A DNA stretch of 64,000 nucleotides from Rhizorhabdus dicambivorans (GCF_002355275.1 NZ_CP023449.1:1466001-1530000); one strand, 5' to 3'. Shown: positions 19,026 through 28,646, counted from the first letter of the stretch. Notes: a model not told the origin generated them from the letters alone. Numbers and translations are program-made.

Positions 19026-19864
19026 CATTGGCTGGAAAAACCCTCCTCATAACCGGGGGGAGCCGCGGGATTGGCAAGGCCATCGCCCTTCGCGCAGCCG
19101 CGGACGGCGCGAATATCGTCATCGCCGCCAAGACCACCGAGGCGCATCCCAAGCTGGAAGGGACGATCTTCACCGCCGCTGACGCCATCGAACAGGCGGG
19201 TGGGCGGGCTCTGCCCCTGGCACTCGACGTCCGTGATGCCGAGGCGGTAGAAAGAGCGGTTGCGACGGCTGCAGCTCATTTCGGCGGCATCGACATCTGC
19301 GTGAACAATGCGTCGGCCATAGACCTGTCCAGCACAGAAGCTATCGAGATCAAGCGCTTCGATCTGATACAGCAGATCAACATGCGCGGAACTTTCATCG
19401 TGTCTCGCGCCTGCCTGCCCTATCTGCGCGCTGCCTCAAATCCTCATATCCTGGCGCTGTCGCCCCCGTTGGCCATGAGAGCCGACTGGTTCGCACAGCA
19501 TCTGCCTTACACAATCAGCAAATATGGCATGTCGATGGTGATGTTCGGATTGGCTGAGGAACTCAAGTCCGACGGCATCGCCTGCAATGCACTCTGGCCG
19601 AGAACAACTGTCGCGACGGCAGCTGTCCAGTTTGCACTAGGCGGCGAGCCGTTGATGCGGCGGTCGCGCAGGCCGGAAATCATGGCCGATGCGGCATATG
19701 CAATTTTCTGTAGGCCGGCCCGATCTTGCTCGGGCCGCTTTTTCTTTGACGATGAAGTTCTACGCGAAGAAGGCCAGGTTGATCTTGATAAATATCGGTA
19801 TAATCCGATCGAAACTCTGCAGGCGGATATCTTTGTAGACGAAGATGATCCGGAGTTGAAATAA
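19022..19864 (+). CDS. SDR-family oxidoreductase, HSDL2-like
   Basis: This is a 280-aa SDR of the hydroxysteroid-dehydrogenase-like-2 type. The cofactor motif is TGGSRGIG and NNAS is present. The active-site pair is complete in YTISKYG. The C-terminal RFFFDDEVLREEG extension is typical of this subgroup. A GAGATCAGGT precedes the ATG, which overlaps the upstream stop by 4 bp. It ends the hydratase-to-SDR plus-strand run. A terminator-like hairpin with a T-run lies inside its 3' part (19716-19747), described separately. Confidence 0.9.
   Translation: MTLAGKTLLITGGSRGIGKAIALRAAADGANIVIAAKTTEAHPKLEGTIFTAADAIEQAGGRALPLALDVRDAEAVERAVATAAAHFGGIDICVNNASAIDLSSTEAIEIKRFDLIQQINMRGTFIVSRACLPYLRAASNPHILALSPPLAMRADWFAQHLPYTISKYGMSMVMFGLAEELKSDGIACNALWPRTTVATAAVQFALGGEPLMRRSRRPEIMADAAYAIFCRPARSCSGRFFFDDEVLREEGQVDLDKYRYNPIETLQADIFVDEDDPELK
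19716..19747 (+). terminator. intragenic terminator-like hairpin
   Basis: An 8-bp perfect stem (CGGCCCGA / TCGGGCCG, loop TCTTGC) is followed at once by CTTTTTCTTT, the shape of an intrinsic terminator. It lies inside the SDR coding frame, whose amino acids there (RPARSCSGRFFFDD) look conserved for the subgroup. It may be coincidental or may reduce full-length transcripts. Confidence 0.4.
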
Positions 19865-19888
19865 TCATCTCAACGGGATGCGAGGCGA

Positions 19889-20704
19889 TTAGGTATCGTT
19901 CCAGGTCGTAAAACCGAGCTGGCCGGATGCCAGAGAGCACAGCTCTCTCAATCTGGCGGCTATGTTACCGTCTGCGCGTAAATCCGCTTGCGTCGGATTG
20001 CCAATGGCGGTCATCGAAAAGACCATTTCACCGAAGCGATCGAATATCGGCGCCGCGATGGCGTCGAATCCGAAATGCTGCTCCCCCGATGAAAAAGACA
20101 GGCGGATGCGCTTGATCTCCTCGAAGGCTATGCTGAGATCGGCATTAAGTTTGGAGGCTGTTATTTTTCGTTCGCGAGCTAATTGAGCGATCTCGGCGCT
20201 CAGAAGCGGCTCGATCGCAGCGGGCGCCGTGAGTGCGGCCCACAGCCGCCCCGTGGCCGACGTCGCCAACGGCAGGACGGTACCTTCGCCGATCCGCAAA
20301 GAGATCGAGCCCCCTGCACCGCTGATCCAGCGCACCACGGTTGTTCCTGCGGTGCCCCACACATTCAGATGGATGCCGCTGATATTCGGGAGCGACCGCG
20401 CTTCTTCCAATGCTCGCAGGGCGATCTCCATGCCATCCATGCGGCGCAATGCTTCCAGCCCTAGCTGCACGGCAAGGGGTCCTAGGCCATAACGGCCGCT
20501 TGTTGGATCCTGAACAGTGAGCCCGCCTTCGCCGAAACTGACCAGATAGCGATAGACGTTGCTTGGCGCCATCTGCACATGGGCAGCGATCTGTGCCAGC
20601 GGCACCGGTTCTCGGCCGTTCAGCAGAGCGCTCATGATCCGCAGTGCCGCGCGCGCGGATTGTACCCCATGTGGGACCTTGCCCTCACCATCTCCTGAAG
20701 CCAC
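19889..20704 (-). CDS. IclR-family transcriptional regulator
   Basis: This is a 271-aa IclR regulator with an N-terminal winged HTH (PLAQIAAHVQMAPSNVYRYL) and a C-terminal effector domain (GEQHFGFDAIAAPIFDRFGE). It is the last gene of a VOC-TauE-FAH-IclR run on the minus strand and is convergent with the SDR at 19864. It likely controls this run and perhaps the divergent TonB receptor at 23235. The candidate operator at 23137-23160 is in that promoter. Binding is inferred from position only. Confidence 0.9.
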   Translation of the reverse strand: MASGDGEGKVPHGVQSARAALRIMSALLNGREPVPLAQIAAHVQMAPSNVYRYLVSFGEGGLTVQDPTSGRYGLGPLAVQLGLEALRRMDGMEIALRALEEARSLPNISGIHLNVWGTAGTTVVRWISGAGGSISLRIGEGTVLPLATSATGRLWAALTAPAAIEPLLSAEIAQLARERKITASKLNADLSIAFEEIKRIRLSFSSGEQHFGFDAIAAPIFDRFGEMVFSMTAIGNPTQADLRADGNIAARLRELCSLASGQLGFTTWNDT

Positions 20705-20776
20705 TGCCTGTCAGCCTTTATGCGCCTACGCTTAAGCGCGGCTGTAGTGCATGCGCGCCGGATCTGCCAGCATGGA

Positions 20777-21646
20777 TTACCAGGCGATCATCGTCGCGCC
20801 TGAGCCGGGCACCACATGATTCTCGATCGCTCCCAGCCCTTCTATCTCCACACGGACGACATCTCCTACCGCGAGATAACGGGGCGGCTGGAAACCCATG
20901 CCGACGCCGCCGGGTGTGCCGGTGAAGATCAGATCCCCTGGTTCAAGCGTCATCGCCTGGCTGAGTTCCGCGATCTGGTCGGTACAGTCAAAAATCAACT
21001 GATCCAGGGTCGATCGCTGGCGCAGCTCGCCGTTGACCGATGCCGTGATGCTCTGCCCTTCCGGTTGGAATTGATCGGCGGTCGTTATCCACGGGCCAAT
21101 CGGTGCGTGGCTATCGAACGATTTTCCGATCATCCATTGAGGCGATCGCAACTGCCAGTCACGGACCGATACGTCATTGCCGACGCAATAGCCGAAGATG
21201 ACTTCCTTTGCGCGCGCCTTGGGAACGTTGCGGCAGCGTTTGCCGATGATAGCGACGAGTTCGGCTTCATAGTCCAGGGCATCCGACACGGGCGGCTTTT
21301 CGATGCTCCCAAAAGGTGCGTTGATGCCATTGCCATGTTTTGAAAACCAAATCTGGGCTTTCGGCATGGGAAGGCCGGTTTCTCTGACATGATCAGCATA
21401 ATTGAGGCCGATCGCCAGGATCTTGCTTGGCCGCGGGACCGGCGCAAGCAGGCGCACGTCGGCCAAGGCAAAATCGGCGGGGCCGCGGGCTGCGCTTGCG
21501 AAGAGCGAGTGATATTCGCTCCAGCGCGTAATTACCTCGATGATGGTCGCGGCCTCGGGAAGTCTGGGCGAGAGATCGACGATCCCGTCTGACACGACAA
21601 CCCCGATGGCTTCTGTGCCGTGTCGCTCGAAAGCGGCGATTTGCAT
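20777..21646 (-). CDS. fumarylacetoacetate hydrolase (FAH) family protein
   Basis: This 289-aa protein has the FAH C-terminal domain, which acts on 2-keto or acylpyruvate intermediates of aromatic ring cleavage by C-C hydrolysis, decarboxylation or isomerisation. Visible are ILAIGLNYADHV, the metal ligands in DYEAELVAIIGK and VGNDVSVRD, and LIFTGTPGGVGMG. AAGAGG lies upstream of the ATG at 21646. It starts 12 bp after the frameshifted TauE gene. With the VOC protein of the same operon it suggests extradiol-type ring fission, although the VOC active site is altered. Confidence 0.9.
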   Translation of the reverse strand: MQIAAFERHGTEAIGVVVSDGIVDLSPRLPEAATIIEVITRWSEYHSLFASAARGPADFALADVRLLAPVPRPSKILAIGLNYADHVRETGLPMPKAQIWFSKHGNGINAPFGSIEKPPVSDALDYEAELVAIIGKRCRNVPKARAKEVIFGYCVGNDVSVRDWQLRSPQWMIGKSFDSHAPIGPWITTADQFQPEGQSITASVNGELRQRSTLDQLIFDCTDQIAELSQAMTLEPGDLIFTGTPGGVGMGFQPPRYLAVGDVVRVEIEGLGAIENHVVPGSGATMIAW

Positions 21647-21658
21647 GGATGATACCTC

Positions 21659-22479
21659 TTAGTGAAAGGTGTTGAGCAGCATCTTTGCTGCGGTAAGGGC
21701 CAGAAAAAGGCCAAAGACGAGGCGCAGTTTTTTGCGATCCAAGCTGTGGGCGATCCGCGCTCCGTATGGCGCCATAACGAAGGATGCCGGTGCGATCAGC
21801 GCAAATTCACATAACCGAGGGATGCGGGTGGCAGGTTAGTCGCGGCACCCCCCGCCAGAATCGCGCCGATTGTGCCCGGGACGGATATGATCGCTCCGAA
21901 TACGGAAGCGGTTCCGACGGCCCGATGTATGGGAAAACCGAACATCGTCATGATCGGTACGCCCACCGTTCCGCCGCCAATGCCCATCATTGTTGAGACT
22001 GTCCCGATGAAGGTAGGAATGGCGTACTGCAGCCCTCCTCGAGGGGGCTCATCCTTTAAATGTGGTTCACGGCCCGCCACGAGGTGAATAGCTACGGGCA
22101 ATGCAACTATCCCGAATACCGCCGCCAGCGCATGGCCGCCGACGAATCCAGAAACGATGCTCCCTATCAGTACCCCAAAAACCATCGGAGCCATCCAGCT
22201 ACGCACCAGCGAATGATCGACTGCACCCTTCGCATTATGCGATCGTATCGACGAGAAGGACGTCGGAATGATTGTCGCTAGCGATGTACCGGTCGCCACA
22301 TGCATCTGCACGTCGGGGTCGAAGCCCAACAGACCCAGCAGATAGTAGAGCACGGGCACGATGACGATCCCGCCGCCAACGCCCAACATCCCTGCGACGA
22401 CACCGCCGACTAGTCCGGCTCCGATCATCGCACAGGCGAAAATCACCAGTTCAGCGGGTGAAACGATAGAAAAGTCCAT
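21659..22479 (-). pseudogene. TauE/SafE-type sulfite/anion permease, frameshifted near its C-terminus
   Basis: This is a polytopic membrane protein of the TauE/SafE family (GGVVAGMLGVGGGIVIVP near the N-terminus; second half GTVSTMMGIGGGTVGVP). Translation from 22479 stops early at 21796 after the family-conserved LGYVN. In the next frame the typical tail continues (FALIAPAS, then YGARIAHSLDRKKLR) and ends at a TAA at 21659-21661. The whole span is 821 bp, one base short of a clean 273-codon gene, so a single missing base near 21805 explains it. The result is either a recent pseudogene or a sequence error. If intact it would export sulfite or an organic acid for this operon. Confidence 0.82.
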
Positions 22480-22488
22480 AAACCCCCC

Positions 22489-23118
22489 TTAGGACAAGCG
22501 GCGGAGTTCGTCTCTCGTGGCCCCAGCGCGATAGCGGCGCAGGAAGTCCTCGTGATCAAGTTCTATGCCGGAAGGATTGGCCTGAAACTCAGGGGAACGC
22601 GTAAAGGCGACAAACTCGGCGTGGCTGTCATAATTATTGACGCACAACTCGACGATGTTTTGGTCGGGATCCCGATAATAAAAGCTGGTGATCGGCCCAT
22701 GATTGGACGTTCGATGAGGCGTCACACCATGAACGGCGAGAGTTTCCACTTGGGCGACCAAGCGCTCCAGATCGTGGTATTTGAACTGGATATGGTTCAG
22801 GCCCGGATCGCTTGTCGGGCCAAGTGACATGCCGGGCAGTTCGAATAGAGCGAGTGTAAAGCCGCCTTCCAGAGCGGCGAAGCACGATCTCACATCAGCG
22901 GCCCTGACCTGCGGCTTTCCCGAAAGCGGGATGTCGGTTGCCATCACCTCAGGTGTATTCACCATGAACCAATCGAGTCCGAACACCGCCTCGTACCAAG
23001 CTTTAGCCTCGTCGAAACGGCCGGTCTGAAGAACCACTTCCGTGCAGGATGGCTTAGCCAAGTCGGCTACTATGCCGTGCAGCTCCTTCATCACATTCAA
23101 AGGCTGATTGCCTCTCAT
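22489..23118 (-). CDS. VOC-superfamily protein (extradiol-dioxygenase/glyoxalase-like)
   Basis: This is a 209-aa protein with the vicinal-oxygen-chelate pattern. The first strand is TEVVLQTGRFDEAKAWYEAVFG, the middle His is in GLNHIQFKY and the last Glu is in NIVELCVNN. The first metal ligand, normally His in xxHVVL, aligns with Glu27. It may still bind metal, but ring-cleaving activity is uncertain. The ATG at 23118 has a good Shine-Dalgarno (GAGAGGAC); other starts are at 23130 (GTG) and 23091. It heads the minus-strand operon and is divergent from a TonB receptor. Confidence 0.82.
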   Translation of the reverse strand: MRGNQPLNVMKELHGIVADLAKPSCTEVVLQTGRFDEAKAWYEAVFGLDWFMVNTPEVMATDIPLSGKPQVRAADVRSCFAALEGGFTLALFELPGMSLGPTSDPGLNHIQFKYHDLERLVAQVETLAVHGVTPHRTSNHGPITSFYYRDPDQNIVELCVNNYDSHAEFVAFTRSPEFQANPSGIELDHEDFLRRYRAGATRDELRRLS

Positions 23119-23136
23119 GAGTCCTCTCACATAATT

Positions 23137-23160
23137 TTATAGACAACATGTTATTCATAA
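23137..23160. promoter_or_regulatory. imperfect 24-bp palindrome, candidate operator
   Basis: TTATAGACAACA/TGTTATTCATAA is self-complementary at 18 of 24 positions with a perfect AACATGTT core. It lies in the A+T-rich 116-bp divergent promoter between the VOC and TonB receptor genes. A local regulator such as the IclR protein at 19889 is a candidate binder. Confidence 0.45.
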
Positions 23161-23234
23161 GATAACGAATCGTAGGTGTCAATCTGGCACCACGGGGCAG
23201 CTGTGGGCCGATGGCGTTAACCGGAGGGGATTCG

Positions 23235-25538
23235 ATGAAGCTCATTTCGCCTGCCAGCCTGTTTTGTGGCGTCTCGACACTTGTTCTTGCACTGCCTGCT
23301 TACGGTCAGGGTGCCGCTCCCGGGCAGGCCGCCGCGGTAGTGGCGCGGGATACCGTCGAGGATATCGTTGTCACCGCGACGCGCCGTTCCGAGCGGTTGC
23401 AGGATGTGCCGCTGGCCATCTCTGCCATCACGGGCGATCAGATGGCGCGGCGCAGCATCATGAACACGACTGATGTGGTTACGGCGGTGCCCAACATGTA
23501 CGGCTCGCCCACGAACGGGCTGCGTGGCGGCACTTTCATGTTCTTGCGCGGCTTGGGCACCACAAGCCCCATGGCTTTTCTCGACCCTGCCGTATCCAAC
23601 TACGTCGACGAAGTCCTGCGGCCGAGGCAGAATAATTCCACCACTAATTTCTCGGATATTGACCGGATCGAAGTATTGCGTGGTCCTCAAGGCACGACCT
23701 TCGGACGCAACTCTACCGGTGGCGCACTGAGTATCACCACCAAGAAGCCGTCGCCCGAATTCCAAGGGGATGTTAGCGTCACCTACGGAAGCTATGACGA
23801 GCACATCCTGCGAGGGATGATCAATGTGCCGCTGTCCGACAGCTTCATGATCCGGGCGACCGGCTTCTATGATAAAGCAGATGGCTGGCTGACCAACCTC
23901 ACCAGAGGCGACAAGCTTATGGGCAAGAAGCTTTATGGCGGTCGCGTTGCCATTCGCCTTTTGCCTTCGGACGGTATCACATGGGATGCCTCGGCTGAAC
24001 ATTCGCGGTCATACGGGCTCGAAATTCGCTCCTTCGCCGGCCAGCCCAAAATCACCCGGCTTGAGGGCGTTCTCACGGGGGGCACCAATGACGTGGTTGC
24101 GGATGCGCTCGCGAACAGGGGGCTGCGCGGCAACGTCTATTCGACAAGCCTGGCCTCAAATCTCGCAATCGATCTGGGCGGCGCTGATCTCAGCCTGATC
24201 ACGGGCTATAACGAGTTCCACTCGCCCTTCGTTTATGACGGCTCGGGTCTTTCGCTCACCAGCACCACAGCGACGCCGGTCCCCGCCTATCAGATCGGCG
24301 ACTTGCGCGGTGACAACTTCACCCAGGAAGTGAAGATTACCGGCAAGCTTGTCGAAGACAGGCTGACCTATGTCGCGGGGCTCTTCTATCTCACCGAGAA
24401 GGATGACTTCATTCTCAGTGCAACGGCTAATCGGGTGGTCACCTGCTCTCCGGGCAGCTTCGGCGATGGTCAGGTGGTATGCCCGAATGGCCAGCGCGGC
24501 TATTATACGACGCGGCGTGGCATCCAGAAGGTGGATAGCTTTGCCGGTTATGCTCAATTCGACTTCGAGCTGACACCCACGCTGACCTTGACCGGCGGCG
24601 CTCGCTACACGGCCGAGAAGAAAACGCTGGATGCCGTTCCGGTCAGTCTTGGAGGGCTCGCCGCCGGCGGCCCGCTTACCGCCGATCTGGTTCGCTACGG
24701 CGTCGACACCAAGCTAAAAAGCTCGATCCTGACTCCCAAGGCGATCATTCGATGGAAACCATCGGGCTCGCAGATGTATTATGCGAGCTATTCACAGGGC
24801 TTCAAATCGGGCGGCTTCAATCTCGGGCCGACGCCTGCCACATCCAATTCACTCAAGCCGGAAAAGACGCGCACCTACGAGATCGGCGGTAAGGTAGAAC
24901 TGTTAGATCGGCGACTGACGCTTTCGGGCGATGCTTTCTATCAGCTCACCGACAATCTCCAGCTTTCGTATAGCGCGCCTAATTTCCTGGTCGCGAACGG
25001 TGCGCCGCTGCCTGTTACCAAGAATACCGGCGACATTCGCACCCGGGGCCTGGAGCTGGAATTCACCGCGGTACCATTCCGCAATCTTGAGCTGTTCGGC
25101 GGTGCGGCGGTACAGGGGGGGCATTATCACCGGGTGAATCCCGATGCCGCGTCCTTCACCACCGCCGCAGGTGTGTTCGTCAAGGGTGTCGATCTCACCA
25201 ATAAGTTGGTCTACCTGCCGGCGCGAACCTTCAATATCGGCGCGACCTATGAAATCCCGGCGGATGGGCTGGCAGGGCATTTCAGCCTTACTGCTGATTT
25301 CCGCTACCAATCAGGTTCCTGGCGTCTCGCCACCAACCAGGTCACACCTATCAAGGGCTATTCGGGCCCCTTCGAGGTTCTGAATCTGTCGGCGGGCTTC
25401 ACGATGGACAACGGGCTGCGGCTGTCGGTGGAATGCCGTAATTGCACCGACAACCAGCGGATCATCGGGACCACCAGCAGCAGCTATTATTATGCCGATC
25501 CCCGGCAGATACTAGCCAGCGTTGGCTTCAAGTTCTGA
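23235..25538 (+). CDS. TonB-dependent outer-membrane receptor
   Basis: This 767-aa receptor has a clear signal peptide (hydrophobic core ending ALPAYGQG), the TonB-box region VEDIVVTATRRSER, a plug domain with VLRGPQGTTFGRN and a beta-barrel ending in VGFKF. The start at 23235 is fixed by CCGGAGGGGATTCG. It resembles the receptor at 7090 in class but is shorter. It is divergent from the VOC-FAH operon and lies directly before the amidohydrolase-MFS-amidohydrolase cassette, so its substrate may be the acylated compound those hydrolases cut. Confidence 0.93.
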   Translation: MKLISPASLFCGVSTLVLALPAYGQGAAPGQAAAVVARDTVEDIVVTATRRSERLQDVPLAISAITGDQMARRSIMNTTDVVTAVPNMYGSPTNGLRGGTFMFLRGLGTTSPMAFLDPAVSNYVDEVLRPRQNNSTTNFSDIDRIEVLRGPQGTTFGRNSTGGALSITTKKPSPEFQGDVSVTYGSYDEHILRGMINVPLSDSFMIRATGFYDKADGWLTNLTRGDKLMGKKLYGGRVAIRLLPSDGITWDASAEHSRSYGLEIRSFAGQPKITRLEGVLTGGTNDVVADALANRGLRGNVYSTSLASNLAIDLGGADLSLITGYNEFHSPFVYDGSGLSLTSTTATPVPAYQIGDLRGDNFTQEVKITGKLVEDRLTYVAGLFYLTEKDDFILSATANRVVTCSPGSFGDGQVVCPNGQRGYYTTRRGIQKVDSFAGYAQFDFELTPTLTLTGGARYTAEKKTLDAVPVSLGGLAAGGPLTADLVRYGVDTKLKSSILTPKAIIRWKPSGSQMYYASYSQGFKSGGFNLGPTPATSNSLKPEKTRTYEIGGKVELLDRRLTLSGDAFYQLTDNLQLSYSAPNFLVANGAPLPVTKNTGDIRTRGLELEFTAVPFRNLELFGGAAVQGGHYHRVNPDAASFTTAAGVFVKGVDLTNKLVYLPARTFNIGATYEIPADGLAGHFSLTADFRYQSGSWRLATNQVTPIKGYSGPFEVLNLSAGFTMDNGLRLSVECRNCTDNQRIIGTTSSSYYYADPRQILASVGFKF

Positions 25539-25554
25539 TAGGGAGAGGCGGATC

Positions 25555-27267
25555 ATGCATGATCTCGTCGTTCGTGGCGGCACCATCGTCGATGGAACTG
25601 GCAAACCCGCTTATGGTGGCGATGTCGCAATCGACGGCGGCATCCTGACTGCGGTTTCCGGGCGGGCAGGCCCCGCCCGGCGCGAGATCGATGCGAGCGG
25701 TGCCATCGTCACGCCGGGATTCGTGGATATCCACACCCATTATGACGGTCAGGCGACTTGGGATCCGCTCATGTCGCCGTCCTGCTGGCATGGGGTGACG
25801 ACAGCGCTGTTCGGCAATTGCGGTGTCGGCTTTGCGCCGGTGCGGCCTGAACATCGCGGGCCGCTGATCGAACTGATGGAGGGTGTCGAGGATATTCCCG
25901 GTATCACCCTGGCCGAGGGTTTGAAATGGGATTGGGAAAGCTTTCCCGAATATCTCAACGCGCTCGATCGACTGCCCCGGGTGATGGACGTCGCCGCGCA
26001 AATCCCCCATCACCCGTTGCGTGTCTATGTGATGGGCGAAAGGGGCCTTAGGCGCGAACGAGCCACGGCCGAGGACATTGCGGCGATGTTCCGCCTCACC
26101 GAGGAAGCATTGCGTGCGGGTGCGTTCGGCTTCACCACCTCGCGCACCCAGTCGCATCGTACTGTGAAGGGTGATCTGGTTCCCGGGCAGAATGCCGATG
26201 TCGAGGAATTGCTCGGCATCGGTCGCGCCTTCGGCCGCGTTGGACGTGGTGTATTCGGAATGATGAGCGATTTCGTAGACGAAACGGCCGAGTTTGCCTG
26301 GCTCGAGCGGTTGGTCCGGGAGAATGGCTGTCCGGCCTGGTTCCTGCTGACCGATCATCCATCCGATCCCGATCGCTGGCGGCGCCTCGCCGAACATATG
26401 CGGCAATCGCGCGTCAAGGGCTTGCCGATCTTCGCAGAGGTGGCTGGCCGTCCGGTCGGCGTGCTCCTCGCGGCCAATACCAGCATCAACCCCTTTTCGA
26501 TGCGGCCGAGCTATCAAGCGCTGCTGGATATGTCACCGGACGATCGACTGACCGAAATGCGTAAGCCCGCCACGCGTGCCCGAATCCTGGCCGATGCGGT
26601 GCCGGCGAGTTTTCGCGAAACGGCGGCGCCGCTTCTTTGGGAGATCGCGACCGGCTGGGACAGGATGTACGTCATGGGTGAAACGCTCGACTATGAGCCT
26701 TCGCCTGACAAAAGCGTGGCCGCGATCGCCCGAGCCACGAACCGGCTGCCTGATGAGGTGGCTTACGACTATCTGGCGAATTCGGCTGAGCATTTCCTCT
26801 TCTATCCGACGACCGGCTACACCCAGGGTGATCACGATGTCATCGCGGAGCTCCTGCAGGCCGATGGCGCTATCCTTGGTCTGGGCGACGCGGGCGCGCA
26901 TTGCGGCATGATCGTAGACGCGAGCCTGCCGACGTTCATGCTCACTCACTGGAGTCGGGACCGGTCGCGCGGGCCGCGGCTCGGCCTCGAGCAGGTGGTT
27001 CGGATGCAGACCTCCGCCACGGCTGGATTTTATGGTTTTCATGATCGTGGCGCCCTGAAACCTGGCCTTCGGGCCGATCTCAACGTGATCGATCTGCCCT
27101 CGTTGACCCTGGAGGCCCCGGAGGTCGTCCACGACCTCCCGGCGCAAGGCCGTCGGCTCATCCAGAAGGCGAGGGGCTATGTCGCGACCGTGGCGGGGGG
27201 CGTGCCCACCTTCGAGCGGGGCGAACATACCGGCGCATTGCCGGGGCGTCTGGTGCGCGCGGCATGA
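25555..27267 (+). CDS. N-acyl-D-amino-acid deacylase-like amidohydrolase (copy 1)
   Basis: This is a 570-aa metal-dependent amidohydrolase with the N-terminal strand domain (DLVVRGGTIVDGTG), the metal pair in DIHTHYDGQATWD, a Cys in FGNCGVGFAP and a late Asp in GDAGAHCG. In typical D-aminoacylases two further His ligands follow the Cys. Here the aligned places read MMSDFVDE and LLTDHP, so the metal site differs. An AGGGAGAGGCGG precedes the ATG at 25555. It overlaps the MFS gene by ATGA. It is a close paralogue of 28639-30366. It probably cleaves an amide or cyclic amide in a substrate imported here. Confidence 0.88.
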   Translation: MHDLVVRGGTIVDGTGKPAYGGDVAIDGGILTAVSGRAGPARREIDASGAIVTPGFVDIHTHYDGQATWDPLMSPSCWHGVTTALFGNCGVGFAPVRPEHRGPLIELMEGVEDIPGITLAEGLKWDWESFPEYLNALDRLPRVMDVAAQIPHHPLRVYVMGERGLRRERATAEDIAAMFRLTEEALRAGAFGFTTSRTQSHRTVKGDLVPGQNADVEELLGIGRAFGRVGRGVFGMMSDFVDETAEFAWLERLVRENGCPAWFLLTDHPSDPDRWRRLAEHMRQSRVKGLPIFAEVAGRPVGVLLAANTSINPFSMRPSYQALLDMSPDDRLTEMRKPATRARILADAVPASFRETAAPLLWEIATGWDRMYVMGETLDYEPSPDKSVAAIARATNRLPDEVAYDYLANSAEHFLFYPTTGYTQGDHDVIAELLQADGAILGLGDAGAHCGMIVDASLPTFMLTHWSRDRSRGPRLGLEQVVRMQTSATAGFYGFHDRGALKPGLRADLNVIDLPSLTLEAPEVVHDLPAQGRRLIQKARGYVATVAGGVPTFERGEHTGALPGRLVRAA

Positions 27268-28646
27268 AGCTTCCACCCACTACGCGGCCGGCCCCTGTCC
27301 CCGCAGATGACGCACCCTATCCTCCGGCCGGGGCCAGTTGGCTCCTCGTTGCAATGCTGATGGCGGCCTATGTCGTCTCCTTCCTGGATCGGAACGTACT
27401 TTCGCTGCTGGTTGAGCCGATCAAGCGCGATCTCGATCTTACCGACACGGAGATCAGCCTGCTCCAGGGGCTCGCCTTCACGATTCTCTACGTGACGGCC
27501 AGTGTGCCCATGGGGCGGATCGTTGATCTTCGCCGCCGAACACGTGTCGCAGCCACCGGAATTGCTTTTTGGAGCATGATGACTGCCGGTTGTGGGCTGG
27601 TCCGCAGTTTCTTGGGGCTGTTCGCCTGCCGTGTCGGCGTCGGTCTGGGGGAGGCGGCGCTGGCGCCGGCGGCCTATTCGCTGCTCGCCGATTCCTTTCC
27701 CCCGAAGCGGCGCGGTATCGCCCTCGCGGTGTTCGCCACCGGCCTTTATGTCGGATCCGGGCTGGCGCTGGTCATCGGTGGGATCGTGACCGGCCTGGTC
27801 AAGGATGGCACGGATATCGTCCTGCCCATCGTCGGAGCCGTGCGAGGCTGGCAGGCGGTCTTCCTCGTCGTGGCGCTACCCGGCCTGATCATGACGCCGC
27901 TGATCCTGCTGCTGCCCGAACCGCCGCGGCGTGGCACCTGGGCCAAGGGAGGCACCGCCATTCCGCTCGGCCAGGTTGTTGCCTATTTCCGGCAGAATGG
28001 GCGCACCTTGGCCTGCCTGATCTTCTGCCACGGGCTGATCGCGACCGCAGTCTATGCTGTGCAGGGCTGGGTGCCCACTCTTTTTATCCGGGTCTATGGC
28101 TGGTCGGCGCCCGAGATCGGCCACGCCTATGGATTGATCCTGGTCCTGTGCGGATCTGCGGGAATCATCGTTGGAGGTTTGCTCGGCGACTGGTCCCGAA
28201 CCCGTTTCGAGAATGGCCGGGTACGGATTCAGGCCAGTGCCGGTGCTCTTATGCTGCCTTTCGCGGTCGCCTTTCCGCTAATGCCTACGCCGGAACTTGC
28301 CCTGGCGATGCTGGCGCCGCTCACCTTCTTCGGTACCTTCACCTCGGTTACCGTCACGCCGGCCCTCCTCGAGATCATGCCCAATCGGATGCGCGGAACG
28401 GCCACTGCGACCAGCCTGGCGGTCTCCAACGTCTGCGGGATCGGCTTCGGCACCACTGCGGTCGCCCTGTTCACCGATTTCGTGCTGCACGACGAGAAGT
28501 CGATCTGGATATCGCTGGCGGTTGTGCCGCCAGTTGCATTGATCGGATCGGCTCTCCTGGGAGCAGGGGCGCTCGGCTCCTATCGGCAAAGTTTGCGGAA
28601 TGAAGCTTTCTGGACTTCCTCGCAGAGGAATATCGACCATGCATGA
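27264..28646 (+). CDS. MFS transporter
   Basis: This is a 460-aa inner-membrane transporter with about 12 membrane segments and an N-terminal Pro-rich stretch. The motif SFLDRNVLSLLVEPIKRD followed by GLAFTILYVTASVPMGRI is typical of a large sphingomonad MFS group found in catabolic clusters. It overlaps the upstream amidohydrolase by 4 bp and the downstream one by 8 bp, so all three are one translation unit. It most likely moves the substrate or product of the two hydrolases. Confidence 0.9.
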   Translation: MKLPPTTRPAPVPADDAPYPPAGASWLLVAMLMAAYVVSFLDRNVLSLLVEPIKRDLDLTDTEISLLQGLAFTILYVTASVPMGRIVDLRRRTRVAATGIAFWSMMTAGCGLVRSFLGLFACRVGVGLGEAALAPAAYSLLADSFPPKRRGIALAVFATGLYVGSGLALVIGGIVTGLVKDGTDIVLPIVGAVRGWQAVFLVVALPGLIMTPLILLLPEPPRRGTWAKGGTAIPLGQVVAYFRQNGRTLACLIFCHGLIATAVYAVQGWVPTLFIRVYGWSAPEIGHAYGLILVLCGSAGIIVGGLLGDWSRTRFENGRVRIQASAGALMLPFAVAFPLMPTPELALAMLAPLTFFGTFTSVTVTPALLEIMPNRMRGTATATSLAVSNVCGIGFGTTAVALFTDFVLHDEKSIWISLAVVPPVALIGSALLGAGALGSYRQSLRNEAFWTSSQRNIDHA

